Assembly: GCF_018403185.1 (NCBI RefSeq) | Contig: NZ_BOSE01000012.1 | Location: 1-64,000, forward strand | DNA length: 64,000 nucleotides | Direction: 5' to 3' | Source of the DNA: Paenibacillus montaniterrae | GTDB taxonomy: Bacteria > Bacillota > Bacilli > Paenibacillales > Paenibacillaceae | Shown: positions 1-8,839 of the stretch, piece after piece | Numbering within the stretch: the first letter of the stretch is position 1 | Layout: each line of letters opens with the position of its first letter | The notes under the pieces: generated by a model | The model's database searches: none | Seen by the model: only the letters and a program-made list of their open reading frames with translations | What the model was told of the DNA's origin: nothing | Program-made: the position numbers and the translations under genes

Positions 1-122
1 CCCCCTCAAGATGAGATTTCCCAACTAGTAAGACCCCTTGAAGACGACGAGGTTGATAGGCTGGGGGTGGAAGTGCAGCAATGCATGGAGCTGACCAGTA
101 CTAATCGGTCGAGGGCTTATCC
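1..122 (+). rRNA. 23S ribosomal RNA, 3' end (partial)
   Basis: The window opens inside a 23S rRNA gene. The segment with AAGATGAGATTTCCC, GTAAGACCCC, GAGGTTGATAGG and ending GAGGGCTTATCC matches the conserved domain VI/3' end of Firmicute 23S rRNA. The end is placed by comparison with the B. subtilis 3' terminus, so it is accurate to a few bases. The gene continues upstream of the window. Confidence 0.95.
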
Positions 123-266
123 TAAAGTACCCCACAAAGTGAAGCAATGGCTTCGACGGAGATTCCGAGTACTTTGCGGGGACCCCAGTAACCACTGGGT
201 AAACAAACATCGATCGCACGATGAATCAAGCTTTCCTATCCAGTTTTGAGGGTGCAAGCCCGCAAC

Positions 267-384
267 GTTTGGTGGTAATGGCGAAAGGGAACCACGCGTA
301 CCCATCTCGAACACGACCGTTAAGCCTTTCAGCGCCGATGGTACTTGGACCGCAGGGTCCTGGGAGAGTAGGACATCGCCAAGC
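267..384 (+). rRNA. 5S ribosomal RNA
   Basis: This starts TTTGGTGGTAATGGCG and ends GGACATCGCCAAGC, so the two ends form the usual 5S helix I. It contains the conserved CCCATCTCGAACACG loop and the CAGCGCCGATGGTA segment. It lies about 145 bp after the 23S end with no tRNA in the spacer, as in many Firmicute rrn operons. Confidence 0.95.
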
Positions 385-387
385 GCA

Positions 388-426
388 AGAAGAGTCTGCT
401 GCTTTTGCAGTAGGCTCTTTTTTTGT
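388..426 (+). terminator. rRNA operon terminator
   Basis: A stem AGAGTCTGCTGC / GCAGTAGGCTCT (two G-T wobbles) with a TTTT loop is followed by eight T residues directly after the 5S gene. This is an intrinsic terminator closing the rrn operon. Confidence 0.9.
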
Positions 427-466
427 GCTTAAAGCGTGGGTGATCAGCAAGATGGAATGATTTTAT

Positions 467-496
467 TTGCAACTTGTTCGTCAGTTGCTGTATAAT
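467..496 (+). promoter_or_regulatory. Sigma-A promoter for the acetyltransferase gene
   Basis: TTGCAA (467-472), an 18-bp spacer and a perfect TATAAT (491-496). It lies 27 bp upstream of the acetyltransferase start and its AGGAGG site. Confidence 0.7.
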
Positions 497-523
497 CTGC
501 TAAATATTGAAGGAGGTTATACA

Positions 524-1723
524 ATGAATACGGTTATTAAACCTTTGGCGTCTGAACATTTCGAACAAAGCATGGAACTATCATCATTTGCTTTTCAATA
601 TTCGCTTACACCGGAGCAGCTTGAAGAAAGAAGAAAAACTTTTTTGCGCGACGGACAGATGGTATTGGGTGTTATGAAGGGCAACGAGCTATGCGCACAG
701 GCAACCTTGCTTGACTTGTATGTGTATATAGCTGGAAAGCCGTTTAGCATGGGCGGTATTGCTGGAGTTAGTACGTGGCCTGAGCACCGTCGGCATGGTT
801 ATGTTGCGAAGTTGTTGTCAGAGCTGCTTGTTCGTATGAAAGAGAAGCAGCAAGCTATTTCTATGCTCCATCCGTTTTCCTTTGCTTTTTACCGTAAATT
901 CGGCTGGGAAAGCTTTATTGAATATAAAAGCTATGAGATTGGCTCGGAGCAGCTGTCGGCAATATTAAGAGGTCAGCAGCGAAACGAGCAGGCGGGAACC
1001 GTCTATCGAATTGCTGATTGGCAGCCGCTGCAGCATATCTATGATCAGTATGCCAAGCAATACAACGGAATGCTTCAACGTTCTGAAAACTGGTGGAAGG
1101 ATCGCGTCGCTAAACAGAATGCGGTCTATAGTGTTTATGAGGATGAGCAAGGACAGCTGCAGGGCTATCTAATTTATGAAGCTGTTAATCGTCAAATGAA
1201 TATTCATGAGTTTGTTGCACTGAGCTATGAAGCAGAGCAAGGCTTGCTTCGTTTTATCGCGCAGCATGATTCAATGGTAGAACAGGTAAAGTGGAAAGCG
1301 CCTGTGAATGATCAATTCATCTTTGGCCTTGATAATCCAAGAATTAAGCATGACATTACGCCTTACTTTATGGCCAGAATCGTTGATGTTGCTGCATTTA
1401 TTGCTCAGTATTCATTTACTCCAGCTCCCGCACATGAAACAGAGCAATACCGCATTAAGGTAGTTGATGAACATGCGGCTTGGAACAACGGAATTTTTGA
1501 GCTGTGCATAGCATCAGACGGAAGTGCAACAATAAAACAAGAGGATCAATTTGCACAAGCAAATATTACTATTTCTGTCGGTGCTTTAACAGCTTGGCTA
1601 TTAAATTACCAAACCTGGGATACATTAGTGCGATTTGGCAAAGCTGAAGGCGATCAGCTTACAATGAAACGCTTGCAAAACCGAATTAATGCACAAACGA
1701 CGTATTTAACAGATTTTTTCTAA
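524..1723 (+). CDS. GNAT family N-acetyltransferase, Eis-like
   Basis: A 399-residue protein predicted to transfer an acetyl group from acetyl-CoA to an amine substrate. The N-terminal GNAT fold is marked by GGIAGVSTWPEHRRHGYVAK, the acetyl-CoA pyrophosphate loop region (R/Q-x-x-G/A pattern in HRRHGYV). The overall length and the C-terminal sterol-carrier-like half fit the Eis/DUF4081-type family, which includes aminoglycoside acetyltransferases. The real substrate cannot be read from sequence. The ATG at 524 is chosen over an in-frame upstream start because AGGAGG sits 8 bp before it. It is a monocistronic gene with its own promoter, between the rrn operon and guaB. Confidence 0.85.
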   Translation: MNTVIKPLASEHFEQSMELSSFAFQYSLTPEQLEERRKTFLRDGQMVLGVMKGNELCAQATLLDLYVYIAGKPFSMGGIAGVSTWPEHRRHGYVAKLLSELLVRMKEKQQAISMLHPFSFAFYRKFGWESFIEYKSYEIGSEQLSAILRGQQRNEQAGTVYRIADWQPLQHIYDQYAKQYNGMLQRSENWWKDRVAKQNAVYSVYEDEQGQLQGYLIYEAVNRQMNIHEFVALSYEAEQGLLRFIAQHDSMVEQVKWKAPVNDQFIFGLDNPRIKHDITPYFMARIVDVAAFIAQYSFTPAPAHETEQYRIKVVDEHAAWNNGIFELCIASDGSATIKQEDQFAQANITISVGALTAWLLNYQTWDTLVRFGKAEGDQLTMKRLQNRINAQTTYLTDFF

Positions 1724-1787
1724 TATATTGAACATTTCGTCTTTTATTAATAGCTTAAAATCTGCATTTTAGATGCTTTGTAGCGCA

Positions 1788-1816
1788 TTGACAGCCCCTA
1801 ACTCAAGTGATAATAT
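1788..1816 (+). promoter_or_regulatory. Sigma-A promoter for guaB
   Basis: Perfect TTGACA (1788-1793), a 17-bp spacer and TAATAT (1811-1816), about 50 bp before the guaB start. No purine riboswitch is visible in the short leader. Confidence 0.7.
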
Positions 1817-1865
1817 TGCAATAATATACGTGAGAGACATATAAAAATAAGGGAGGAACATACTC

Positions 1866-3323
1866 GTGTGGGAAAATAAATTCGCTAAAGAAGGGCTGAC
1901 GTTTGACGACGTATTGCTTGTTCCGCGCAAATCTGAAGTGCTGCCAAGAGATGTTGATGTATCGATTCGTTTGAGCGATACTGTAAAGCTGAATATTCCA
2001 TTGATTAGTGCTGGAATGGATACTGTTACGGAGTCTGCTTTGGCGATCGCGATCGCTCGTGAAGGCGGAGTTGGTATCATTCATAAAAATATGACGATCG
2101 CACAGCAATCTGAAGAGGTTGATCGAGTTAAGCGTTCGGAAAGTGGCGTTATCACGAATCCATTCTCATTAACACCTGAGCATCATGTATACGATGCGGA
2201 AGAGCTAATGGGCAAATATCGGATTTCTGGCGTGCCTATTGTCGATGAAAACCAAAAGCTAGTCGGTATATTGACTAACCGCGACCTCCGCTTTGTTCAT
2301 GATTACTCCATTAAAATTAAAGAAGTTATGACACATGATCATCTCGTTACTGCACCTGTAGGTACAACGCTGCAGGAAGCAGAAATTTTATTGCAGCAGC
2401 ACAAAATTGAAAAGCTGCCAATTGTTGATGAAGAAAACACCTTAAAGGGTCTTATTACCATTAAAGATATTGAAAAAGCGATTCAATTCCCGAATGCGGC
2501 AAAAGATAGTCAAGGCCGTTTGCTATGCGGAGCTGCTATCGGTATTTCCAAGGATACTCAAGAGCGTGCAGCGGCACTAGTAGCCGCAGGAGTAGACGTG
2601 ATCGTAGTCGATTCCGCACATGGTCATTCCGCTAACATTTTGAACGCAGTTAGAGAGCTGAGAAACAACTATCCTGATTTGACGATTATTGCTGGTAACG
2701 TAGCAACTGGTGAAGCAACCCGCGACCTGATTGAAGCAGGCGCTTCAGTCGTTAAGGTAGGTATTGGTCCAGGCTCGATCTGTACAACTCGCGTCATTGC
2801 AGGGATCGGTGTTCCACAAATTACCGCGATCTATGATTGTGCATCGGTTGCACGCCAATATGACGTTCCAATTATTGCAGATGGCGGAATAAAATATTCT
2901 GGCGATATTACCAAATCAATCGCTGCCGGCGCAAGTGCAATTATGATCGGAAGCTTGTTTGCCGGAACAGCTGAAAGCCCTGGTGAAACGGAAATTTTCC
3001 AAGGCCGCAGCTACAAAGTATATCGCGGTATGGGCTCTCTTGCAGCTATGAAGGCTGGCAGCAAGGATCGTTATTTCCAAGAAAATGAAAGCAAGCTTGT
3101 TCCAGAAGGCATTGAAGGTCGCGTTGCTTACAAAGGGCCGCTTGCTGATACGGTGCATCAATTAATCGGCGGCTTGCGTTCTGGTATGGGGTATTGCGGA
3201 ACTGCTACTTTAGAAGAGCTGAGAAACGATACGCAGTTTATTAGAATTACAGGTGCAGGCCTTCGTGAAAGCCATCCACACGACGTACAAATTACGAAAG
3301 AAGCGCCTAATTACTCTCTATAA
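1866..3323 (+). CDS. guaB: Inosine-5'-monophosphate dehydrogenase
   Basis: This oxidises IMP to XMP with NAD+, the first committed step of GMP synthesis, in the cytoplasm. At 485 residues it is the usual length. The TIM barrel starts with LTFDDVLLVP. It is interrupted by a tandem CBS (Bateman) pair at about residues 95-205 and resumes with the GIGPGSICTTR loop, which carries the catalytic Cys306. The mobile flap region is near GSLAAMKAGSKDRYFQ. It starts with GTG, with GGGAGGAA upstream. Its position before dacA, pdxST and serS matches B. subtilis. An intrinsic terminator follows, so it is probably monocistronic. Confidence 0.97.
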   Translation: MWENKFAKEGLTFDDVLLVPRKSEVLPRDVDVSIRLSDTVKLNIPLISAGMDTVTESALAIAIAREGGVGIIHKNMTIAQQSEEVDRVKRSESGVITNPFSLTPEHHVYDAEELMGKYRISGVPIVDENQKLVGILTNRDLRFVHDYSIKIKEVMTHDHLVTAPVGTTLQEAEILLQQHKIEKLPIVDEENTLKGLITIKDIEKAIQFPNAAKDSQGRLLCGAAIGISKDTQERAAALVAAGVDVIVVDSAHGHSANILNAVRELRNNYPDLTIIAGNVATGEATRDLIEAGASVVKVGIGPGSICTTRVIAGIGVPQITAIYDCASVARQYDVPIIADGGIKYSGDITKSIAAGASAIMIGSLFAGTAESPGETEIFQGRSYKVYRGMGSLAAMKAGSKDRYFQENESKLVPEGIEGRVAYKGPLADTVHQLIGGLRSGMGYCGTATLEELRNDTQFIRITGAGLRESHPHDVQITKEAPNYSL

Positions 3324-3330
3324 TCGATGT

Positions 3331-3382
3331 AAAGCCAAAGATTGCTTATCTGCTGACGATAGCCAATCTTTGGCTTTTTTTA
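3331..3382 (+). terminator. guaB terminator
   Basis: AAAGCCAAAGATTG pairs with CAATCTTTGGCTTT around a short loop, followed by a T-run. It begins 8 bp after the guaB stop. Confidence 0.9.
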
Positions 3383-3428
3383 CTTTGTGCTGCTGCATTA
3401 AATGGGAATATGAGACTATAGCAAAAAG

Positions 3429-3457
3429 TTTAACTAGCCAATTGAATATGTTACAAT
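3429..3457 (+). promoter_or_regulatory. Candidate sigma-A promoter for dacA
   Basis: TTTAAC (3429-3434), a 17-bp spacer and TACAAT (3452-3457), about 40 bp upstream of dacA. The -35 matches 4 of 6 consensus bases. Confidence 0.5.
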
Positions 3458-3494
3458 AACAGTTGGACAATCCAACGGGAAATGGGGAATAAAG

Positions 3495-4790
3495 GTGTTG
3501 AAAACAATGGGGAAAGTTCGATTATTATCGATCATTATGTTATGTGTGGTTTTGCTTGTCACCTCGTTTGCAACAAGTGCTGGGCGAGCTGGAGCAGTCG
3601 GCTATGATAACCGACCAAGTACTGAAAATGAGCTTGGGCTGCAAGTAAAATCAGCGATACTAATTGAATTTGAAACCGGACAAGTGCTGTATGAAGTAAA
3701 TCCTGATGAGTCGTTGCCTATTGCAAGCATGACAAAGCTGATGACGGAATATATCGTAATGCAGGAAATTGGCAATGGGCGTTTAACCTGGGATGAAGTC
3801 ATTACGGTAACACCTGAAGCAGCAGATACTGACCCGTCAGAGTCACAAATTTATTTGGCAGCTGGAGATCAGCATACTGTAGAGGATCTGTACATTGCGA
3901 TGGCTGTAGGCTCAGCGAACGATGCTACGAAGGCATTGGCAATCGCGGTTGAAGGCAGCATTCAGGCATTTGTTGATCGCATGAATGAGACAGCTGAGCA
4001 AATGGGGCTTACGTCCGCTGTATTTACAAGTGTAACAGGTCTTGAGGATACGACCATGATGTCTGCACGCGATGTAGCGACCTTGGCTCGCAACATTTTG
4101 CAGGAATATCCGGATTTCCTCAAATACTCGGGCCTGCAAGAATATAAGTTTCGCGAGCGCGACGATGCGCCAATGATTAACTTCAACTATATGCTCGGAA
4201 CGAACGTTAACAAGTCTGGGCTGAAGCATTTGGCCTATGAAGGCGTAGACGGCTTGAAAACTGGCTTTATTAGAGCAGCCGGCTATAACTTTGCAGGAAC
4301 GGTTCAGCGCGATGGGCTGCGCTATATTAGCGTAGTTATGGATACGCGCTCTAAGGATGCTCGTTTCCAGGAAACCGCAACGCTGTACAACTATGCTTTT
4401 GCTACTTTTGAAAAACAGACATTAATTTCTCCAAAAAGTGAAGTAGCAGGCTATGAAACGGTTAAAATAAAGAAAGGCGTCGATAAAAGCATTCCTGTCG
4501 TTACCAATAAGGATGTTACAGTATTGACAAGCAAAGGAAAGCAAGCAGAGCTTGAGTTGGTCAGTGCTGATATTATAAGCGAGGACGAGCTTGTAGCGCC
4601 AATTCCTGCAGGGACGAAGGCAGGGACGCTAACGTATAAATTTATCGACCATAAAGGCAAGGAGCTGCAATATCAGGTTGATCTGATTACGACCGCAGAT
4701 GCAGCAAAAGCATCCTGGTTCAAGCTGTTTTTTAGAGGAATTGGCGACTTTTTCGCCGGACTCTTCGATAGCATTCTAAATATCTTTTAA
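3495..4790 (+). CDS. dacA: D-alanyl-D-alanine carboxypeptidase (PBP5, DacA)
   Basis: A low-molecular-weight penicillin-binding protein that trims the terminal D-Ala from peptidoglycan pentapeptides outside the membrane. An N-terminal signal peptide (about 1-30) leads into the S11 peptidase domain. This has all three active-site motifs: SMTK (Ser78-Lys81 from the GTG start), SAN in VGSANDATKA, and KTG in DGLKTGFIR. A C-terminal beta domain and an amphipathic tail rich in Phe/Leu (last 25 residues) fit membrane anchoring as in PBP5. The start is ambiguous: GTG 3495, TTG 3498 or ATG 3507 are all possible. The order guaB-dacA-pdxS matches B. subtilis. Confidence 0.95.
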   Translation: MLKTMGKVRLLSIIMLCVVLLVTSFATSAGRAGAVGYDNRPSTENELGLQVKSAILIEFETGQVLYEVNPDESLPIASMTKLMTEYIVMQEIGNGRLTWDEVITVTPEAADTDPSESQIYLAAGDQHTVEDLYIAMAVGSANDATKALAIAVEGSIQAFVDRMNETAEQMGLTSAVFTSVTGLEDTTMMSARDVATLARNILQEYPDFLKYSGLQEYKFRERDDAPMINFNYMLGTNVNKSGLKHLAYEGVDGLKTGFIRAAGYNFAGTVQRDGLRYISVVMDTRSKDARFQETATLYNYAFATFEKQTLISPKSEVAGYETVKIKKGVDKSIPVVTNKDVTVLTSKGKQAELELVSADIISEDELVAPIPAGTKAGTLTYKFIDHKGKELQYQVDLITTADAAKASWFKLFFRGIGDFFAGLFDSILNIF

Positions 4791-4818
4791 TCCGAGTGAA
4801 TTACATGGAAATAGGGGC

Positions 4819-4847
4819 TTGTCGAAGTGCCTTCATTCCTGTAAAAT
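4819..4847 (+). promoter_or_regulatory. Candidate sigma-A promoter for pdxST
   Basis: TTGTCG (4819-4824), a 17-bp spacer and TAAAAT (4842-4847), 63 bp upstream of pdxS. Confidence 0.5.
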
Positions 4848-4910
4848 CAATGCTTAGAGTAATAACGGAGATCATCTCGTTAGATGCGTAATTTAGGAGG
4901 AGACGAACTA

Positions 4911-5792
4911 ATGGAAACAGGTACTTTTCGTGTAAAAAGTGGTATGGCTGAAATGCAAAAAGGCGGCGTTATTATGGACGTTATGAACGCCGAGCAAGCT
5001 AAAATTGCTGAAGCTGCAGGTGCTACAGCAGTAATGGCGTTGGAGCGTGTACCGTCTGATATTCGCGCTGCTGGCGGTGTAGCTCGTATGGCTGATCCTA
5101 CAATTGTAGAAGAAGTGATGAAGGCTGTTTCTATTCCAGTTATGGCAAAAGCCCGCATCGGACATATTGTAGAGGCTAAAGTGCTAGAGGCTATGGGCGT
5201 AGACTACATCGATGAAAGCGAAGTGCTGACGCCAGCCGATGAAATTTTCCACATTAGCAAAAATGAATTTACAGTGCCATTCGTATGTGGTGCCAAAGAC
5301 CTTGGTGAAGCGCTGCGCCGTATTCAAGAAGGTGCGGCAATGCTGCGTACGAAGGGTGAGCCAGGAACAGGAAATATCGTAGAGGCTGTTCGCCATCTTC
5401 GTCTCATTAACGGTCAAATCCGCAAGGTGCAAAATTTGTCGAAGGACGAGCTTTACAATGAAGCTAAAGTTCTAGGCGTTCCGTACGATTTGCTGCTTGG
5501 TGTTCATGAAACAGGCAAGCTTCCAGTCGTTAACTTTGCAGCTGGCGGCGTTGCAACTCCTGCCGATGCTGCGTTGATGATGGAATTAGGAGCGGACGGT
5601 GTATTTGTAGGTTCAGGTATTTTTAAATCAGACAATCCTGAGAAATTTGCCCGTGCAATTGTGGAAGCAACTACACATTATCAAGATTACAAGCTTATCG
5701 CGGAAGTATCGAAAAATCTTGGCACACCGATGAAGGGTATTGATATTGCGAAGCTGAACGCTGCAGAACGCATGCAGGATCGCGGTATTTAA
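4911..5792 (+). CDS. pdxS: Pyridoxal 5'-phosphate synthase subunit PdxS
   Basis: The synthase subunit of DXP-independent vitamin B6 synthesis. It condenses ribose 5-phosphate, glyceraldehyde 3-phosphate and PdxT-derived ammonia into PLP. The 293-residue TIM barrel is near identical to the family throughout, for example GGVIMDVMNAEQAKIAE, with Asp23 and the substrate-binding Lys80 in VMAKARIG. The ATG at 4911 is used because AGGAGG lies 9 bp upstream; a longer in-frame start at 4884 lacks homology. pdxT follows after about 100 bp and the two proteins form a 12+12 complex. No pdxR regulator gene is nearby. Confidence 0.97.
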   Translation: METGTFRVKSGMAEMQKGGVIMDVMNAEQAKIAEAAGATAVMALERVPSDIRAAGGVARMADPTIVEEVMKAVSIPVMAKARIGHIVEAKVLEAMGVDYIDESEVLTPADEIFHISKNEFTVPFVCGAKDLGEALRRIQEGAAMLRTKGEPGTGNIVEAVRHLRLINGQIRKVQNLSKDELYNEAKVLGVPYDLLLGVHETGKLPVVNFAAGGVATPADAALMMELGADGVFVGSGIFKSDNPEKFARAIVEATTHYQDYKLIAEVSKNLGTPMKGIDIAKLNAAERMQDRGI

Positions 5793-5899
5793 TGTTTGTT
5801 GGTCAACTAAAGTGATAAAAATAAATAGATAACCCTAAGAGCCGAGCTGTCCAGTATTCTGGGTAGGTCGGCCTTTGCGAAAAAGGGGAGGTATTGGAT

Positions 5900-6475
5900 A
5901 TGAAGGTCGGAGTATTGGCGCTTCAAGGAGCTGTAGCAGAGCATATGCGCAGCCTTGAGGCTGTAGGAGTAGAGGCGGTTGCTGTAAAGCGGGTGGAGCA
6001 ACTGGATGAGCTGGACGGTTTAATCATACCTGGCGGAGAAAGCACAACGATCGGCAAGCTGATGCGCAAATACGGCTTTATGGAGGCTGTTACCTCCTTT
6101 CATCAATCAGGCAAGCCGTTATTTGGTACATGTGCAGGCTTGATTGTGCTTGCGGATCGCATTGAAGGACAAGAGGATGCGCATTTGCAGCTGATGGATA
6201 TGACTGTTGCTCGCAACGCGTTTGGCCGTCAACGTGAAAGCTTCGAAACAAAATTGCCGGTAAAAGGGATTGATGAGCCGATTACGGCAGTATTTATTCG
6301 TGCACCGTTAATTAAGTCAGTAGGCAGCGAGGTTGAGGTGCTGTCAGAATACAATGGTGAAATTGTAACGGCACGTCAAGGTACATTGCTGGCATGCTCG
6401 TTCCATCCCGAGCTGACTGATGATGTTCGTCTGCACGCTTATTTTGTAGATATGATCAAACAAGCACGTGCATGA
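5900..6475 (+). CDS. pdxT: Pyridoxal 5'-phosphate synthase glutaminase subunit PdxT
   Basis: The glutaminase that channels ammonia to PdxS. At 191 residues it is a class I amidotransferase with catalytic Cys78 in FGTCAGL and the His169/Glu171 pair in SFHPEL. The oxyanion region GGESTT is also present. The ATG at 5900 (MKVGVLALQG) is preferred to TTG 5894 because GGGGAGG would be only 2 bp from the TTG. It follows pdxS on the same strand, presumably co-transcribed. Confidence 0.96.
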   Translation: MKVGVLALQGAVAEHMRSLEAVGVEAVAVKRVEQLDELDGLIIPGGESTTIGKLMRKYGFMEAVTSFHQSGKPLFGTCAGLIVLADRIEGQEDAHLQLMDMTVARNAFGRQRESFETKLPVKGIDEPITAVFIRAPLIKSVGSEVEVLSEYNGEIVTARQGTLLACSFHPELTDDVRLHAYFVDMIKQARA

Positions 6476-6527
6476 ATGGATAGAGGGCGGTAGCTGACTA
6501 CCGTTCTATAGTAGAAAGGGGACTCTC

Positions 6528-7808
6528 ATGTTAGATGTGAAATTGCTGCGCACCGATTTTGCCAAGGTAGAGGAAGCGCTGCGCAATCGTCAAGCTTCAT
6601 TGGATTTAGTTGCGCCATTTCCCGAGCTGGATCAAAAGCGCCGTGAGCTGATTCAAAATACAGAGCAGCTTAAAAACCGCCGCAATACGGTGTCGCAGGA
6701 AGTTGCTGCTATTAAAAAGGCAGGCGGCGATGCCGATGCTTTAATTACCGAGATGCGTGAGGTCGGGGATCGCATCAAGGAGCTTGATGAAGAGCTTAGA
6801 GTGCTTGATGTTCAAGTTAATGAGCTGCTCCAGGCAATTCCGAACATTCCGCATGAATCCGTGCCAGTAGGCGGATCAGAGGATGAAAATGTCGAATTGC
6901 GTCGTGTAGGCGAACCGACGGCATTTGATTTTGAACCGAAGGCGCACTATGATCTTGCTGCTGAGCTGCGAATTCTTGATTTTGAACGGGCTGCCAAAGT
7001 AACAGGCTCTCGCTTTGTTTTTTATCGCGGACTAGGTGCGCGTCTGGAACGTGCGCTTATGAGCTTTATGATGGATCTCCATAGCGATCAGCATGGCTAT
7101 GAGGAGATTTTGCCACCATATATCGTAAATCGCGACAGCTTGATCGGGACAGGCCAGCTGCCAAAATTCGAAGAGGATCTGTTCAAAATTGCAGAGACCG
7201 ATTATTACTTAATTCCAACAGCGGAAGTACCGGTAACGAATATATTGCGTGATGAAATTTTGGATGCATCTGCTTTGCCTGCAAAATTTGTGGCGTTTAG
7301 TGCGTGTTTCCGTTCTGAAGCAGGCGCTGCTGGACGCGATACAAGAGGCTTGATTCGCCAGCACCAATTCAATAAAGTTGAGCTTGTAAAGCTTGTAAAA
7401 CCGGAGGATTCGTATGCCGAGCTAGAAAGCCTTACAGCCGACGCAGAGAAGGTGCTGCAGCTGCTGGAGCTGCCATACCGGGTAATAACGCTTTGTACGG
7501 GGGATATGGGCTTTGCTTCTGCCAAAACCTATGATATCGAGGTATGGCTGCCAAGCGCCAATACGTATCGTGAAATTTCCTCCTGCACCAACTTTGAGGA
7601 CTTCCAGGCGAGACGTGCTGGATTGAAATATCGTCCAGAGCCTAAGAGCAAGCCTGAATTTGTGCATACATTAAACGGTTCCGGATTAGCGCTAGGCCGT
7701 ACTGTAGCAGCAATTCTGGAAAATTATCAGCAGGCAGACGGCTCGATTATCGTTCCTAAAGTGCTTCGTCCATATATGGGCGGCATTGAAGTTATTTCTG
7801 CAAAATAA
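6528..7808 (+). CDS. serS: Seryl-tRNA synthetase
   Basis: This charges tRNA-Ser with serine using ATP in the cytoplasm. The 426-residue class II synthetase has an N-terminal antiparallel coiled-coil arm (about residues 25-105, rich in Lys/Glu/Arg). The catalytic core has motif 2 in FRSEAGAAGRDTRGLIRQHQF and motif 3 in NGSGLALGRTVAAILEN. The leader is only about 50 bp and holds a small CGGTAG/CTACCG hairpin, so no T-box fits. A tRNA-Ser gene follows directly, as in B. subtilis. Confidence 0.97.
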   Translation: MLDVKLLRTDFAKVEEALRNRQASLDLVAPFPELDQKRRELIQNTEQLKNRRNTVSQEVAAIKKAGGDADALITEMREVGDRIKELDEELRVLDVQVNELLQAIPNIPHESVPVGGSEDENVELRRVGEPTAFDFEPKAHYDLAAELRILDFERAAKVTGSRFVFYRGLGARLERALMSFMMDLHSDQHGYEEILPPYIVNRDSLIGTGQLPKFEEDLFKIAETDYYLIPTAEVPVTNILRDEILDASALPAKFVAFSACFRSEAGAAGRDTRGLIRQHQFNKVELVKLVKPEDSYAELESLTADAEKVLQLLELPYRVITLCTGDMGFASAKTYDIEVWLPSANTYREISSCTNFEDFQARRAGLKYRPEPKSKPEFVHTLNGSGLALGRTVAAILENYQQADGSIIVPKVLRPYMGGIEVISAK

Positions 7809-7820
7809 TTTTTAAAAAAT

Positions 7821-7852
7821 ATTGAAAAGGGGCTTGCATACCCCTTTTCAAT
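7821..7852 (+). terminator. Hairpin at the end of serS
   Basis: A perfect 12-bp inverted repeat, ATTGAAAAGGGG and CCCCTTTTCAAT, with an 8-base loop starts 13 bp after the serS stop. No long T-run follows, so termination may be partial. The loop contains the -35 element of the tRNA-Ser promoter. Confidence 0.6.
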
Positions 7853-7863
7853 TATGTTATACT
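7834..7863 (+). promoter_or_regulatory. Sigma-A promoter for tRNA-Ser
   Basis: TTGCAT (7834-7839), an 18-bp spacer and TATACT (7858-7863), about 30 bp before the mature tRNA end. The -35 lies in the loop of the serS hairpin. Confidence 0.6.
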
Positions 7864-7892
7864 CTTTCTTGTCAGCAAATTAAATATCTTGT

Positions 7893-7981
7893 GGAGAGAT
7901 ACCGAAGCGGTCATAACGGGGCGGTCTTGAAAACCGTTAGGGTGCAAGCCCACGGGGGTTCGAATCCCTCTCTCTCCGCCA
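7893..7981 (+). tRNA. tRNA-Ser (anticodon TGA)
   Basis: An 89-nt class II tRNA. The acceptor stem GGAGAGA (7893-7899) pairs with TCTCTCC (7971-7977), followed by discriminator G and an encoded CCA (7979-7981). The anticodon loop is CTTGAAA with TGA, which reads UCN codons. There is a long variable arm, and the T loop is GTTCGAATC. It follows serS. Confidence 0.97.
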
Positions 7982-7995
7982 CTACTAATAATTAC

Positions 7996-8026
7996 ACGCT
8001 CAAGCTATTACGCTTGAGCGTTTTTG
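7996..8026 (+). terminator. tRNA-Ser terminator
   Basis: CGCTCAAGC pairs with GCTTGAGCG around a short loop, followed by TTTTT, 15 bp after the tRNA. Confidence 0.9.
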
Positions 8027-8075
8027 GTATATTAACTTTGACCGCAGTGCTGAACAGGTTGCCCTTTATGAAGCA

Positions 8076-8429
8076 CTATTTAATAAAGCGGAAAATTAAC
8101 GGATAGCGGAAAAATTGCCCTTGATAGCTTTTTACAGAGGCTATAATGGCTAGAATGATCCAGACGACATTTACGAGCGGGACCAGCAGCAGACCAATTA
8201 AAACAAAGACCAATATAGATGCAATGATCGAATAAATCGTGAATGTTATGTTGAAGTTTAATGCTTCCTTGGCATTTTCGGCAATAACGCGGGACTGATC
8301 CTTTTTAAGCAGCCAAATAATAAGTGGACCTATAAAGCCGCCGAGAAAGCCTAGCGAAGCAAAAAATAAACCAATGAGCGCGGTTAAGTGCGCGAGCATG
8401 CTCCACAGTCTCTCATCTTGAGTATTCAT
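8076..8429 (-). CDS. DUF4870 domain-containing membrane protein
   Basis: A 117-residue protein of unknown function. It begins MNTQDERLWSMLAHLTALI and has the DUF4870 pattern: a first membrane segment (about 12-45), a polar stretch with ENAKEALNFN at about 58-67, then two more hydrophobic segments (about 70-105). The ENAKxALNFQ-type motif between membrane helices is the hallmark of the family. The start at 8429 follows GGAGGGA; the longer frame upstream is not supported. It is transcribed alone, convergent with the tRNA-Ser gene. Confidence 0.85.
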   Translation of the reverse strand: MNTQDERLWSMLAHLTALIGLFFASLGFLGGFIGPLIIWLLKKDQSRVIAENAKEALNFNITFTIYSIIASILVFVLIGLLLVPLVNVVWIILAIIASVKSYQGQFFRYPLIFRFIK

Positions 8430-8839
8430 TTCAAAATCCCTCCACGTATAAGATAACAATCTAATGTTACGATATGGACTGTCTCCTCTAAATATACTAC
8501 AATTTAGCGAGAAATCTACAATTTATTGGAAATGCGAGAGAAAATATGTAATAGTAGTGTTAGTCGGAAACGAAGCGCCTATTCATGGCTTAATCGTCCC
8601 AAAAGAAAAAGTGAACTTTTAATCTGTTTTTAAGCAATATGAGGAAGGATAGGACTTATTAAGTATTGTAAAAATAAGTGAATAAACTGTATAATTTGAG
8701 AGATAAAAACTATAATTGTCGTAAAATGACTTTTATTCGTAATTATGTATCGACAACATCTAACAAACTTTACGTTATAATCTCGCTATAATGGACCTAA
8801 GCAACAACAATATATAAGGAGGGTGGGACGAAGCGAGCT

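Noticed and set aside
6476..6527. Possible T-box leader of serS
   Set aside because: The leader is about 50 bp with one small hairpin and no T-box sequence (AGGGTGGNACCGCG-like).
8460..8839. Small gene or regulatory RNA in the gap before the Spo0E-like gene
   Set aside because: A/T-rich with scattered TATAAT-like boxes, but no frame with a ribosome binding site and no strong stem-loop could be seen.
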